Shown piece by piece: positions 47,714 to 60,527 of a stretch of 64,000 bases of DNA. The translations under genes and the position numbers were made by a program. Source of the DNA: Hygrophila difformis (lineage: Eukaryota; Streptophyta; Magnoliopsida; Lamiales; Acanthaceae). The stretch is from NCBI GenBank assembly GCA_030278955.1, contig JAOANR010000003.1, forward strand, positions 29,651,227 to 29,715,226, written 5' to 3'. The notes under the pieces were generated by a model that made no database searches, was not told the origin of the DNA, and worked only from the letters and a program-made list of their open reading frames with translations. Every line of letters begins with the position of its first letter. The stretch's first letter is position 1.

Positions 47714-49396
47714 ATGAAAGAAGAACCATCTTCTGCCCCACCTGCAGATCATGAACCCACCACCACCCCTCCTCCTCCTCCTCCTTCTCCTCCACTCCTC
47801 CAATTACTCCAATCCCTTGTCGATTCCTCCTCCCATGTCCAATTCCTCAAGCCCAAATGGTCTCTCCTCTCCGCCAAGCTCTCCACCCTCCTCTCCTCCC
47901 TCCCCGACCTCCCAGATACCCCTAACCCCCTCATCTCCGATCTCCTCTGCTCCATCTCCGCCACCTGCTCCTCCGCCGCCTCCCTTGCCCTCGCCTGCCG
48001 CTCCCCCAATCCCCCCGCCGGCAAGCTCCAAACCCAGAACCTCCTTTATTCCCTCTCCGCCAACCTAGACGCCCACATCAACGACCTCCACGTTCTCCTC
48101 AACAATGGCCCCCTCGATGCAAGGGAAACAGTGAGGGAAAGGGAATCTGTGCGCGCCGAGGCCCGAAACCTCATCACCAGGCTTCAAATGGGCTCCAATT
48201 ACTCCAAGAGCTCTGTTCTCGATTCTCTTCTCGGTCTCCTCCAGGAAGATGACCACAACGTGTTTATAGCCGTTGGACTGGGGGTCGTTCCCATTCTCGT
48301 CAATCTTCTTGACTCCACCTCCTCTTCCGAAATCAAGGAGAAAACCGTTACCGCCCTCGCGAAAATCTCCACCGTCGATTCCACCAACCTCGTCTTCTCC
48401 GCGGAGGGTTTGCTCCTGCTCAACAACCTCCTCCGCGTGCTCGAATCAGGCAGCATCTTTGCGAAGGAAAAATCGTGCATAACCCTCCGATTGCTAACCA
48501 ATTCGAGGGAAAACGCGAGGGCCATTGTTTCCCGCGGCGGGATTTCTTCGCTGCTCGAAATTTGCCAGCAGGGCACGCCAAATTCACAGGCGTTGGCTGC
48601 CGGTGTTCTTCGCAACCTAACTGTGTTCGAAGAAACCAAGGATAGCATGATCGAAGAAAATGCGGTATCCACTTTGCTAGGGTTGTGCAATTCCGGCACT
48701 TTCTTGGCGCAGGAGAATGCTTTCGGATGTTTGAGCAATTTGCTATCGGGGAACGACGAACTCAAGCTGATTGTCGCAAGGGAAGGCGGCATTGAGAGCT
48801 TGACAAATTTTTGGGACTCTGCTCCCTCTGTTCAAGCTCTTGAGGTGGTTGTTCGTATGGTAGGCCAATTGTCCTCCTGCCCAAACATTGCTGAATTCCT
48901 CGTGGCAAACGCTTTCCTTGATAGGATCGTAGGTGTCTTAAACTGTGGTGTTTTAGGCGTAAGAATAGCAGCTGCAAAAGCTTTGTGCAATTTGGCATAC
49001 AGTAGCAAGATACGAAAGGAATTAGGCGAAACCGGCTGCATCCATTTGTTGGTGATGATGTTGAATGGAAAGGCAGTCGAGGAGAGGGAGGCTGCAGCCA
49101 AGGCACTGTCGGTGCTTCTAAATTATGTCGGAAATAGAAAAATTTTGAAGAAGGAAGAGAAGGGGATCGTATCTGTGGTCCAACTCTTGGATCCATTGGT
49201 AAAGAATTTGAACAAGGAGTACCCTTTGGCAATACTAGGATTACTTGTCCACTCGAAGAAGTGTAAGAAACGAATGGTGGCAGCCGGTGCGCAGGCGCAC
49301 TTGCAGAAGCTTGTGGAGTCAAATGTTGAGGGTGCAAAGAGGATCCTAAGTATTCTTGATGGCGGCGGACTATGGGGAGTGTTTGGTAAGCATTAA
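47714..49396 (+). CDS. ARM-repeat protein, intronless (560 aa)
   Basis: Uninterrupted frame from ATG 47714 (context gccATGaa) to TAA. Residues 1-30 are acidic then Pro-rich. Residues 30-160 are Leu/Ser-rich and helical, resembling the region that precedes ARM repeats in plant U-box proteins, but no U-box is present. From about 165 to 545 there are tandem armadillo-type helices, seen as recurring motifs such as GVVPILVNLL, AGVLRNLTVFEE, ENAFGCLSNLL and RIAAAKALCNLAY. ARM domains bind partner proteins; the specific role is not known from sequence. The family has intronless Arabidopsis relatives annotated only as ARM-repeat superfamily proteins. Pyrimidine-rich codon use at the 5' end differs from the rest. 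There is no signal peptide or membrane segment. Confidence 0.92.
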   Translation: MKEEPSSAPPADHEPTTTPPPPPPSPPLLQLLQSLVDSSSHVQFLKPKWSLLSAKLSTLLSSLPDLPDTPNPLISDLLCSISATCSSAASLALACRSPNPPAGKLQTQNLLYSLSANLDAHINDLHVLLNNGPLDARETVRERESVRAEARNLITRLQMGSNYSKSSVLDSLLGLLQEDDHNVFIAVGLGVVPILVNLLDSTSSSEIKEKTVTALAKISTVDSTNLVFSAEGLLLLNNLLRVLESGSIFAKEKSCITLRLLTNSRENARAIVSRGGISSLLEICQQGTPNSQALAAGVLRNLTVFEETKDSMIEENAVSTLLGLCNSGTFLAQENAFGCLSNLLSGNDELKLIVAREGGIESLTNFWDSAPSVQALEVVVRMVGQLSSCPNIAEFLVANAFLDRIVGVLNCGVLGVRIAAAKALCNLAYSSKIRKELGETGCIHLLVMMLNGKAVEEREAAAKALSVLLNYVGNRKILKKEEKGIVSVVQLLDPLVKNLNKEYPLAILGLLVHSKKCKKRMVAAGAQAHLQKLVESNVEGAKRILSILDGGGLWGVFGKH

Positions 49397-52064
49397 GCAT
49401 TGATTGTTTCATAGTTTTGAACAGATGATTTGGGATTTGGATGGTGTTTTTTTAACCTCTGATTTTGTATAGTGATTTTGTGAATTATGTGTTGTCTGTG
49501 AATTGTTATAATCACTTAGCTTCTTGTTGATTCTTGTATCATTGTTAGTTTCTTGACAATTTTCATATTCAGTGGTGGGAGAAGTGAATGAATTAGTGAT
49601 GAAAAGGGGTGTGGGTAGAATTTATAGAGTTGTATTGTTTTCTTTGTTTTGTGACCTAATTCACACATAAATTAGGGATTTGTGCTTTCTCATTATAATA
49701 AATTATGTTTAGTTATATTTGGCTTGAGCCAAACCTTTGCTCTCTTTATATTGAATGAGTAATGTTTCTTTGAAAAACCAACACCAAATTACTCATGTGT
49801 TGCGACTTCATTCACTTGTGGTGCCATGATCATAATGATGTAGAACTTTTTTAACAATAATTTTAAGTATACTCAAACCAGCAAGGAACATGTGACTATG
49901 TGAGCAAATAAACTTTTGCCTTCTATTTATATCTATGTACAATGCTCTAGAAAAATATGAATATTATTGTGGTATGCTAAGGAGTAATAAGGAAGAAAGT
50001 CTTGAACATGGTGAACTTCAATGTCTCATAATTTGTGGCAAACTTTAATTGAACCATTCATTTCTTTGATCTGGTGGAAGCATAATCACTAGTGTATATA
50101 TATGGTTTTATTTGATCCCATTGGATTGTTGATATATAATGATATTCCATATATATGTTGTTTAGGTAAAAAGAATCCAAAATGGAATAGTTGGGTTTGA
50201 AAGTGGAATTTAATTTGATGGTCCTATTATTGAATATGGCAATTATGTTTTTATAAATGTGGGTGTTATGTGAGGATGGTGGTTGTCTGGTGTGGACCAT
50301 ACTCCCCAGCCTAGCTGTTCAATTTTTTTATCTGCCTAATCGTCAGCAATAAATAAATATAGCAGGAGTCATTAATAAACAATTGGGGTAAGTTGGGAGT
50401 CATTATTGGGTTGTTAAAATAAGTAGTTAAAGTTTTTTGGCTAAGAAATACTAGGTCGTTAAGTGAAGTGAGATATTAAGTTACATATTTTATGTAAGCC
50501 CTGGTTTCTTCCCTGGGGCAAGACAGTGACTTTGATACCCCAATTTCAGATAATAATAATACAGCACGGAGTTTGGATAGTCTATTGAACTGTTCAAGTT
50601 CAGTCGTAGCAGGCGTGCTGACTCGATGAGTGCTGATAAGGTATCTGTTGAGTATTTAATGATTTCTGGACGGTATAAAAATATTCAGTACATACAAAGC
50701 ATTTTTTTAGAACATATAAAACACTCATTCAGCAATCGAGAGGAATTGGTTTGTGAATGCTCTAAGCTCCTAGTGGTTAGGTTTATCTAATTCGCTTTCT
50801 TATATTTATATCTATATGGTTTGGACTTCCATGTTTTGGACCTAGTTTCTTACCCTTTTTTTTTTCTTTTTTCTGGCTTCGGCTTATCAAAAAAAAAAAA
50901 ATCAGCTTCCAAACCAAATCCTAAAATTTGATACTATACTACTATAAGAAAAAAATTGTCAAAAACATCTATTTTCTTATCATTTTTGCATGATTCGTAC
51001 CGTTCGAATTTTTGGCCCATATTAATCAGCTTCGTTTGCTATTAAAACCAAATCCATCTTAAACCCATTAATCCAAGTCAATTAAAGATTTAATCCAAAA
51101 ACTTGCCAAAGATGTCCATTTCCTGTCGTTTTGTCCTAATCTGCACTTTACAACCCTTGCAAATATTGGCTCCAACTATTGTGACTATTGCATTAAATAT
51201 TCTACTTATGTGCATTATTTTCTTCTTTTTTTTATACAATATAATTTATACTATCACAATTACAAGTAAGTTGTTTTAAATGCATATCATATTCTCAAGT
51301 CAAACATAAAGAAACCTAATTAAATTGATTACATATTCTCATTAAAATAACATCAAAAACATCAAACATTGTGTTCGAAATTAAATATTCTATCGGCGTC
51401 TTTCTTCAGAATAAAAATGATGGCAAACCAAGAAAACATCTTAACTAACAAATGAAGCGGACAAATAGGGGCGAAAAATTCGAAGGGTGTGTATTGCGCA
51501 AAACTAACAAGAAAATGAATTGGCAATTTTTTTCCTATTATAAACAGTAGCATATGTATAAATAATAAAATATTGCAGAGTATATGGTATTTTGATAGTG
51601 GCTGCGTTTGGGAACAAACGCTAGCGATTAACGTTTAATTTTTAAAATACATACTAAAAATATTCTAAAATCCAATATATAGTAAACACCCAGTAACCGC
51701 CAAATTTTAATTTTTAATCTCTAAACTTTGAAGGCTCATCTCCCCAACTTTTAGTTTTTCAAACTCCAAACTCTAAACTCTAGTTTAAAATTACATTACC
51801 AAACATCATTATTCAAATTTAAAATTATTTTCACCATTTATTTCAAACTCCAAACTCCAGACGCTACTCCAAATATATCAATTTTATGTGTCGGCAAAGG
51901 TGTGTGGGAACCCAAGAGGGTAAAGGAGAGGGATAGGGGGTTGGGTGGGAATCGAACCCCCAACCCGTGATTGGAAGTCAGCTACATGACCATTTGGGTT
52001 AAGTCTCATTCCCTATATTGATTTAGAGTTTATTCATTGATTAAGAAATCAAAGAATTATAAGT
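49397..52064. other. intergenic region with a SINE-like element
   Basis: About 2.7 kb of AT-rich DNA with no credible gene. The first few hundred bases are the 3' UTR of the ARM gene. At 51600-51880 there is DNA beginning ctgcgtttgggaacaaacg with Thr/Leu-poor simple-sequence character that may be an old MITE, but no paired ends were found. The SINE-like part is listed separately. Confidence 0.5.
51890..52016 (-). mobile_element. tRNA-derived SINE-like element
   Basis: On the - strand, a polymerase III A-box-like stretch (TTAACCCAAATGGTCA) is followed about 35 nt later by a B box (GGTTCGATTCC), both inside a tRNA-like head. There is no cloverleaf good enough for a real tRNA. Borders are approximate; no clear target duplication or tail was found. 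Confidence 0.5.
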
Positions 52065-52072
52065 ATCAAAAG

Positions 52073-52587
52073 TAGAGCTGTAAATAGAACAAACAGTTCG
52101 TGAGCTGAGCTCGGTTCGACACGTGTTCGTTCGTTAACAGCTCGTTCGGTAAATTAAACGAACCGAGCTCAAACACATAATTTTGTTTGTGTGTTCGTTC
52201 GTTAAGTTCGCGAACAGTTCGGAATTCTTTTTTAATTGAATATATATTATAAAAAATAAAAATTTCATCTAGTTGTTCTTTCTATTTTTCATTTTTATTA
52301 ATTTCACATTTCTCTAATAAATTATATTACAATATATATTACATTTTCATACCTAATTTCATTCTAAAACAAATAAATTTATTAATAAAATAAATAGTTC
52401 GTTAACTAAGCTCGACTAGGCTCGTGTTCGTTCGTTATTAGCTCGTTCGTAAGGTTAAACGAACAGAGCTCAAACATGAAAATTGGCTCGTTAAGATTTT
52501 TGGCTCGGTTCGTGTTCGTTCGTTAAGCTTAACGAACAGAGCTCAAACACTTTTAGCTCGGTTCGGCTCGGCTCGTTTACAGCTCTA
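52073..52587. mobile_element. hAT-type MITE, 515 bp
   Basis: 12-bp terminal inverted repeats (TAGAGCTGTAAA / TTTACAGCTCTA) flanked by an exact 8-bp target duplication atcaaaag (52065-52072 and 52588-52595). Subterminal DNA is full of gttcgttcgttaa and gagctcggttcg words in both orientations. It has no coding capacity. The 8-bp duplication is the hAT signature. Confidence 0.9.
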
Positions 52588-52633
52588 ATCAAAAGTTCAT
52601 CTCATCTTGAGTTCAGTCTCACTTATTAATATT

Positions 52634-52675
<42 letters not shown>

Positions 52676-52860
52676 CTCTTCCAAAATTGTTGTTGGGGGT
52701 TAGTGTGACTTCTCGTAATGGAGTATGGTAATCTTCCGTTTTTAAAATGCTGAAAAATAATAATAATAATAATAAACTCTTCCAAAATTGTTGTTGGGGG
52801 TTAGTGTGACTTCTCGTAATGGAGTATGGTAATCTTCCGTTTTTAAAATGCTGAAAAATA
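52634..52860. repeat. (taa)n microsatellite with a 101-bp tandem duplication
   Basis: A taa run (52634-52675) is followed by a segment beginning aaactcttccaaaattg at 52673, repeated with a period of 101 bp at 52774, each copy ending gctgaaaaataat. The two copies look identical. It lies 300-500 bp upstream of the E2 gene, in its promoter region. Confidence 0.9.
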
Positions 52861-53160
52861 ATTCACATGTTACACTTACATGTAGCATTTGCATTCATTT
52901 TATTTTTATTTTTATTTTTTAAAAAATATATATGTGAAAGAGTATAAGAAAACCCCCCAATCCTCGGTTCGTTGTGGAGTTTGACCCCATGCATATTGTA
53001 AATGTAAAGACTCCTTTGGCGGGAGAGGACTGAGGACTGTTCGGAAACGATGTAATTTGACCGTAAAGCCCTCGGAGAAATGAGTGAATAACATATTAAT
53101 CCCCACCGCTTTAAATTGGGGGTTGAGCAGAGCAGAGCAGCACAGCTGCTACAATCAACA

Positions 53161-54582
<1,422 letters not shown>

Positions 54583-55211
54583 GGACAAAAGGTTTGGAAC
54601 ATCCTCAACATTTTCTTTGTTGTCACAACAAATACTTTCCAACTGTTTGCATTTATAAGTATTAGTATTATTTAACCAGCGAATATGGTTCATATCTACC
54701 AGTCAAAGAGTACCTTACATTTTAATATAAGTCATTAAATTTTTTATAGTCTATGCATTTCTTTATAGTTACTGTTTGATTCTCTACTGCCTCTGCAATG
54801 GCCTGTTAGGCTTCTACGTATGTTTGACAACACCATTGAATATTAGACCTGTATTTTCAGATTGACGGGCGCAGATGAAGCTTTTGGCTGGGACGTATGA
54901 CTACTTTGGATATTGCTGGAAAGGATGAAAACTTGCCATAGAAGTACATGCCACCAAGCTTAGTACCTACTGTAAGAAGCTATACAGACAATAGGTCAAA
55001 CAAATTTCAATACTTTGTTTCTTAGCTTTTTTAAACATACAATTTTATGGTTTGTTTTGAGCGCAAGCAGATGGAAATTTTTGCAGTGAAATTCTTGAGC
55101 TCACTCTGTTTCGTATGGAAGATAAATCATTGGGCCATCGTCTAATTGGGCCATGAATTTTACCATGGCTGATGGCATTATTCAAAAAAAAAAAGAAAAT
55201 TTAAGAAATAA
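54583..55211. other. 3' flank of the E2 gene
   Basis: Probably the 3' UTR, possibly spliced (a cttttcag-type acceptor near 54860 could open a UTR exon). No UBA-coding exon was recognised. It ends at the copia insertion site. Confidence 0.5.
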
Positions 55212-55216
55212 GGGAC

Positions 55217-55402
55217 TGTTATACGGCTTGACACTAAGCCTTTGTGAATGTCGGACACGTAGCAATTGAGAGCATTAGTCACCATCCTTTGTACCTACAT
55301 ACTTGTCTCAATTCTCTTTACATTTCCGTCTCCACTACTCCATCTATTATTTCTATACATTTACATATTAGCTAATAGGCTCATAATTATTTTTATATAA
55401 CA
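55217..55402 (+). repeat. 5' LTR of the copia element (186 bp, TATA region deleted)
   Basis: TGTTATACGG ... ATATAACA. Relative to the 3' LTR it lacks 41 bp starting at the TATA box (cctataaatact), between ccta and cata. DNA just after it (cgttatcagcacgag) is where the primer site should be; it only partly resembles the initiator-Met tRNA complement. Confidence 0.95.
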
Positions 55403-55488
55403 CGTTATCAGCACGAGGGATCTCTACCGGAGTTCTATCGGAGTTCTGTTTTAGGTATAATTTTATATCGTTACTTTTCAATATAATT

Positions 55489-56398
55489 ATGGCTAATCTC
55501 TCAAAGCAGGAATTTCTCCCGTTATGGGTTTCTGGAGATAATTACATGTCCTGGGCACGGGACGTAAAGATGCACCTGACATCTATGGGGTTGGAAGATA
55601 CTATCGCCCCTGACAAAAAAACCATCCAGCCAGGATAAGGCAAAAGCCATGATCTTTCTGTGCCACCATATTGATGAATCTCTGAAACTTCAATATGTGA
55701 CGCTGGAATCACCACTTGAACTGTGGCTGAAATTGAAAGAGAGATATGATCATCTCAAAATGACGGTGCTGCCAAAGGCTCGAAGCGAATGGCATAATCT
55801 GAGGCTCCAGGACTTCAAATCAGTCCGTGAATATAATTCAGCGATGTTTCGTATTACATCGCAACTGACACTTTGTGGAGAAAAAATAACTGATTCTGAT
55901 ATGCTGGAAAAAACATTCTCCACATTCCATGCCACAAATCTGGTTTTACAGCAGCAGTACCGTGAGCGGGGTTTTCAAAAATACTCTGAGCTTATCATCT
56001 GTCTACTTCTGGCCGAGCAGAATAAAGAATTATTGCTGAAAAATCATGAATCCAGGCCAACAGGTGCTGCCCCATTTCCTGAAGCAAATGCCACAGAAGC
56101 AGAAAACCAAGTGCGGGATCGTGGGAATCAAAGAAATCAAAATTTTAATCGTGACAGAAATCGGGATCGCGGTCGTGGGAGGCCTGAATCATCTGGGAGA
56201 AACAAATATCGAAATAAACCTCGATATGAATCCAACCGCATAAGTGACAACATGAGGCCCTATAAATCGCAGCCAAAGCCTAAAAGAGATAGAAATAATG
56301 ATCAACCATGTGATCGCTGCGGAATCAAGGGTCACTGGGCCCGAGTTTGTCGAACAGCTAGTCATTTAGCTGAGCTGTACCAGGCCTCGAAAAGGTAA
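55489..56398 (+). pseudogene. copia gag, frameshifted
   Basis: Starts MANLSKQEFLPLW at ATG 55489. An extra A in an A7 run near 55620 shifts the frame. The downstream part is open: a UBN2-type gag domain (LWLKLKERYDHLK ... ARSEWHNLRLQDF), an Arg/Asn-rich basic stretch, then a CCHC knuckle (CDRCGIKGHWARVC), ending at TAA after ASKR. It encodes the capsid/nucleocapsid. After the stop, the same frame stays open to a TGA near 56513. Confidence 0.88.
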
Positions 56399-56688
56399 GA
56401 AAGATCTGATCCCGAGACACATCATGCCACCCACGATGATACCTTTGATGATGTTCTGAATGATGACATTACCCACTTGGACACTGATGACTTTATTGGT
56501 GGCACAAACTGAAAAAGAAAAGTGAAAAGATCGGCTTTACATTTTGTATTTTGCGTATGATATATTTTGCCTTATGATATTTTGTATTTTAGTGTTTGAC
56601 TCCCTGTTTTGTATCCCCCAAGTTATAATGTATTTTGCAGTGATTATATTATATTACTGATGTTGTTTTTATTACCTTCTGAAAAGAA
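56399..56688 (+). other. gap between copia gag and pol
   Basis: About 290 bp, T-rich in its second half (repeated ttttgtatttt words), ending just before the pol ATG at 56689. No coding. It could hold splice or re-initiation signals; none is decisive. Confidence 0.5.
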
Positions 56689-59600
56689 ATGGATGGCCAA
56701 GTTGAAAATGAAATCTGTCTCATTGATAGTGCTACAACGCACAGTATCTTAAAAAGCAAAAGCTTTTTCTCCCAATTAAAATTGGGAAAGACCGCAGTGA
56801 AAACTATAAGCGGTAATGAAAATTGTATTGAAGGATCTGGAAGAGCCGTTATATTTCTCCCTAAAGGGACAAAATTGGCATTTGAAAATGCCCTATTTTC
56901 AAGCAAGGCTCGGAGGAACTTGCTAAGTTTTGGTGATATTCGAAAAAATGGCTATCACATTGAAACTTTAAATGAGGCAGGAAATGAGTATGTTTTAATT
57001 ACTCAAACCATTAATGGTGAAAAGTTTGTTCATGAAAAGCTGCCATGTTTGACATCCGGATTATATTATACAAAAATTTATGCCGGAGAAGTACATAACC
57101 TAGTAGGCCTAATGGCTACTAGTGAATTTATAACATGGCATGAAAGGCTTGGACATCCGGGCAGCGTGATGTTGAGGCGAATAATTGAAAATTCCAGTGG
57201 CCATAAATTAAACCATAAAATGGTTTTGAATCCAAATGAGTTTACATGTGTTGCTTGCTATCAAGGAAAATTAATTACCAGGCCATCTCCAGCAAAAGTG
57301 GGAATTGAATCCCCTGCATTTTTTGAAAGAATTCAAGGCGATATATGTGGGCCAATAGATCCACCTTGTGGACCATTCAAGTACTTTATGGTACTAATTG
57401 ATGCATCAACAAGATGGTCCCATGTCTGTTTATTGTCAACTCGCAACCTAGCCTTTGCTAGACTACTTGCACGAATTATTAAATTGCGAGCACAATTTCC
57501 TGATTATCCAATAAAGAAAATACGCCTTGATAATGCTGGAGAATACACATCAAATGCTTTTGATGATTTTTGCACATCTGTTGGTATCACTGTAGAACAT
57601 CCAGTTCCGTATGTGCATACCCAAAATGGTCTGGCTGAATCATTAATCAAAAGGTTGCAATTAATTGCACGACCTTTATTGATGAAATCAAAACTCCCTG
57701 TTTCTGCTTGGGGACATGCTATATTGCATGCAGCAGCATTAGTAAAAATCAGGCCGACAAGCTATCATAGCTACTCCCCTACTCAAATTATAACGGGAAA
57801 AGAACCTGATATTTCCCATTTAAGAATTTTTGGGTGTGCTGTATATGTACCAATAGCACCACCTCAAAGGACAAAAATGGGACCTCAAAGAAGGATGGGC
57901 ATCTATGTCGGGTATGAATCACCCTCGATTATTAAATATCTTGAACCAACAACGGGTGATTTATTTACTGCAAGATTTACAGATTGTCATTTTGACGAAT
58001 CACATTTCCCGACATTAGGGGGAGGAAGTAATCAACTGAAAAAGGAAATTTCGTGGAAAATCCCACTTGATATATGTGGTCCTCGTACAAAACAAAATGT
58101 AAATTAGAAGTCCAAAGAATTGTGCATTTGCAAAGGATTGCAAATCAATTGCCTGATGCTTTCAATGATGCTGCAAGAGTTACAAAATCTTACATTGAAG
58201 CAGCAAATGCATCAGCTAAAATGGATATACCCGAAGGGCGAATTCCAAGTGCTAATGAATCTAATCCACGACAAAAGCGTGGTAGACCATTGGGTTCCAA
58301 AGATAAAAATCCATGAAAGAAAAGAATTATGCAAGTGGATGATGAAAAACCTGAAGAGGTAATAAACTCAACTTTTGAAGAAGTGATGCTGAAAATGCTA
58401 ATCCAGAAGAAAGTGAAACTATTGAAACTGCTTTCAATTATATCACTTCTGGAAAGTATTGGAACCGGAAAGAAATCAAAGTTGATCAAGCATTTGCATA
58501 TAATGTAGCACTTGAGATGATGAAAGATGACGAGGATCCTGAACCAAAATCAGTTGATGAATGTCGGCAAAGGGATGATTGGCCAAAATGGAAAGATGCA
58601 ATTAAATCAGAATTGGATTCACTGAACAAAAGAAAAGTATTCGGCCCTATAGTCCAAACACCTGAAAATGTAAAACCAGTTGGCTACAGGTGGGTGTTTG
58701 TGAGAAAAAGAAATGAAAATAATGAAATTGCAAGATACAAAGCAAGGCTTGTAACCCAAGGATTTTCCCAAAGACCGGGAATTGATTTTGAGGAAACATA
58801 TTCCCCGGTTATGGATGGAATAACTTTCAGGTATCTCATGAGCCTAGCAGTACAAGAAAAACTCGAAATGAGGCTGATGGATGTTGTTACTGCTTACTTA
58901 TATGGCTCATTGGAGAATGATATTTATATGAAAATACCTGAAGGATTTACATTGCCTGAATCTTATAACTCAAAGCCCAGAGAAGTTTATTCCATCAAAT
59001 TACAAAAATCACTTTATGGACTTAAGCAATCGGGCCGAATGTGGTACAATCGCCTCAGCAAAAGTTTAATTAATGAAGGTTATATAAATGATCCAATATG
59101 CCCATGTGTTTTTATAAAGAAAAATGGGTCAGAATTTGTAATCGTTGCAGTCTATGTTGATGATTTAAATTTAATTGGAACTCCTGAAGAGCTAGAAAAG
59201 GCTGTTGAATATCTTAAAAAGGAGTTTGAAATAAAGGATTTTGGAAAAAACAAAATTCTGCCTTGGCTTGCAAATTGAGCATTTGGATAAGGGTATTTTT
59301 ATTCATCAATCAGCTTATACCCAAAAGGTATTGAAGCAATTTAGAATGGATTATGCTCATCCGTTAAGTAGTCCAATGGTCGTTCGGACACTTGATCCTG
59401 CAAAGGATCCATTTAGGCCAAAGGAAGATGATGAAGAACAACTTGGCCCAGAAGTGCCATATTTAAGCGCAATTGGCGCGTTAATGTATCTGGCAAATAG
59501 CACGCGACCTGATATCGCGTTTGCTGTTAATTTACTCGCAAGATTTAGTTCTTGCCCTATTCAACGACATTGGAAAGGCATAAAGCACATCTTTCGCTAT

Positions 59601-60158
59601 CTCCAGGGAACAGTTGACCTTGGGTTATTTTACCCAAAAGATTCTCGACATGAGTTGATCGGATATGCCGATGCAGGATATTTATCAGATCCACACAAAG
59701 CCAAATCTCAGACAGGCTATATTTTTATGTGTGGTGGAACTGCTATCTCATGGAGATCCATGAAACAAACATTAACGGCTACTTCATCAAATCATGCCGA
59801 AATATTAGCAATCCATGAGGCTAGTCGAGAATGTATTTGGTTGAGGTCAATGACTTATCATATATTAAAAAATTGTGGTTTGGTCATTGAACCAAAAGTT
59901 CCCCCAAAAATTTTATTTGAAGATAATTCGGCTTGTATAGCCCAATTGAAAGGGGGTTATATTAAAGGAGATAGGACTAAACACATTTCAACAAAATTTT
60001 TCTATACCCATGATCTTCAAAAGAATGGTGAAATTGATGTGCAACAAATTCGATCAGATGAGAACTTAGCAGATCTATTGACCAAGGCATTGCCGACTGC
60101 GACATTTGAGAAGCTCGTGAAGAAAATTGGAATGCGGCGGCTTCGAGATATAAAGTGA
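56689..60158 (+). pseudogene. copia pol, several frameshifts and stops
   Basis: First frame 56689-58107: protease (LIDSATTHS), GAG-pre-integrase (TWHERLGHPG with C..C), integrase core (GDICGPID, RLDNAGEY, Glu in GLAESLIKR). The frame breaks near 58095, meets TGA at 58314-58316, shifts again near 58385, then opens at 58517-59278 with the RT (RYKARLVTQGFSQ, VYVDDLNLIG). It shifts once more in an A6 run near 59245 and continues 59241-60158 with RNase H (YADAGYLSDPHK, SSNHAEILAIHEA, DNSACI) to the stop. Domain order protease-integrase-RT-RNase H defines Ty1/copia. Not translatable as it stands. Confidence 0.92.
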
Positions 60159-60285
60159 TGTCCAAATCAGGGGGGGAAATAAATACAAGAATATTGTACT
60201 CTTTTTCCTTCACTAGGATTTTTTCCCACTGGGTTTTTTCCTAGTAAGGTTTTAACGAGACATATTCTTTGTATAAACGACATTC

Positions 60286-60294
60286 AAGGGGGAG
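60286..60294 (+). promoter_or_regulatory. PPT of the copia element
   Basis: aagggggag immediately before the 3' LTR. Confidence 0.85.
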
Positions 60295-60522
60295 TGTTAT
60301 ACGGCTTGACACTAAGCCTTTGTGAATGTCGGACACGTAGCAATTGAGAGCATTAGTCATCATCCTTTGTACCTATAAATACTAATGCTTCAGTAATGAA
60401 ATTACTCACTCAATTACATACTTGTCTCAATTCTCTTTACATTTCCGTCTCCACTACTCCATCTATTATTTCTATACAATTTACATATTAGCTAATAGGC
60501 TCATAATTATTTTTATATAACA
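60295..60522 (+). repeat. 3' LTR of the copia element (228 bp)
   Basis: Complete copy with a TATA-like word (cctataaata, near 60392). It retains the 41 bp that the 5' LTR has lost. Confidence 0.95.
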
Positions 60523-60527
60523 GGGAC

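Larger units (their letters stand above)
55212..60527 (+). mobile_element. Ty1/copia retrotransposon with target duplication gggac
   Basis: LTRs at 55217-55402 and 60295-60522, flanked by gggac (55212-55216 and 60523-60527). Order LTR, gag, pol with protease-integrase-RT-RNase H, PPT, LTR. The LTRs differ by one substitution, one 1-bp indel and a 41-bp deletion in the 5' copy, so insertion is very recent, yet the coding part carries several frameshifts. It lies about 630 bp downstream of the E2 stop codon, in the same orientation. Confidence 0.95.

Noticed and set aside
51940..52010. tRNA gene
   Set aside because: A B box and a weak A box are present, but no consistent cloverleaf with acceptor stem; better explained as a SINE head.
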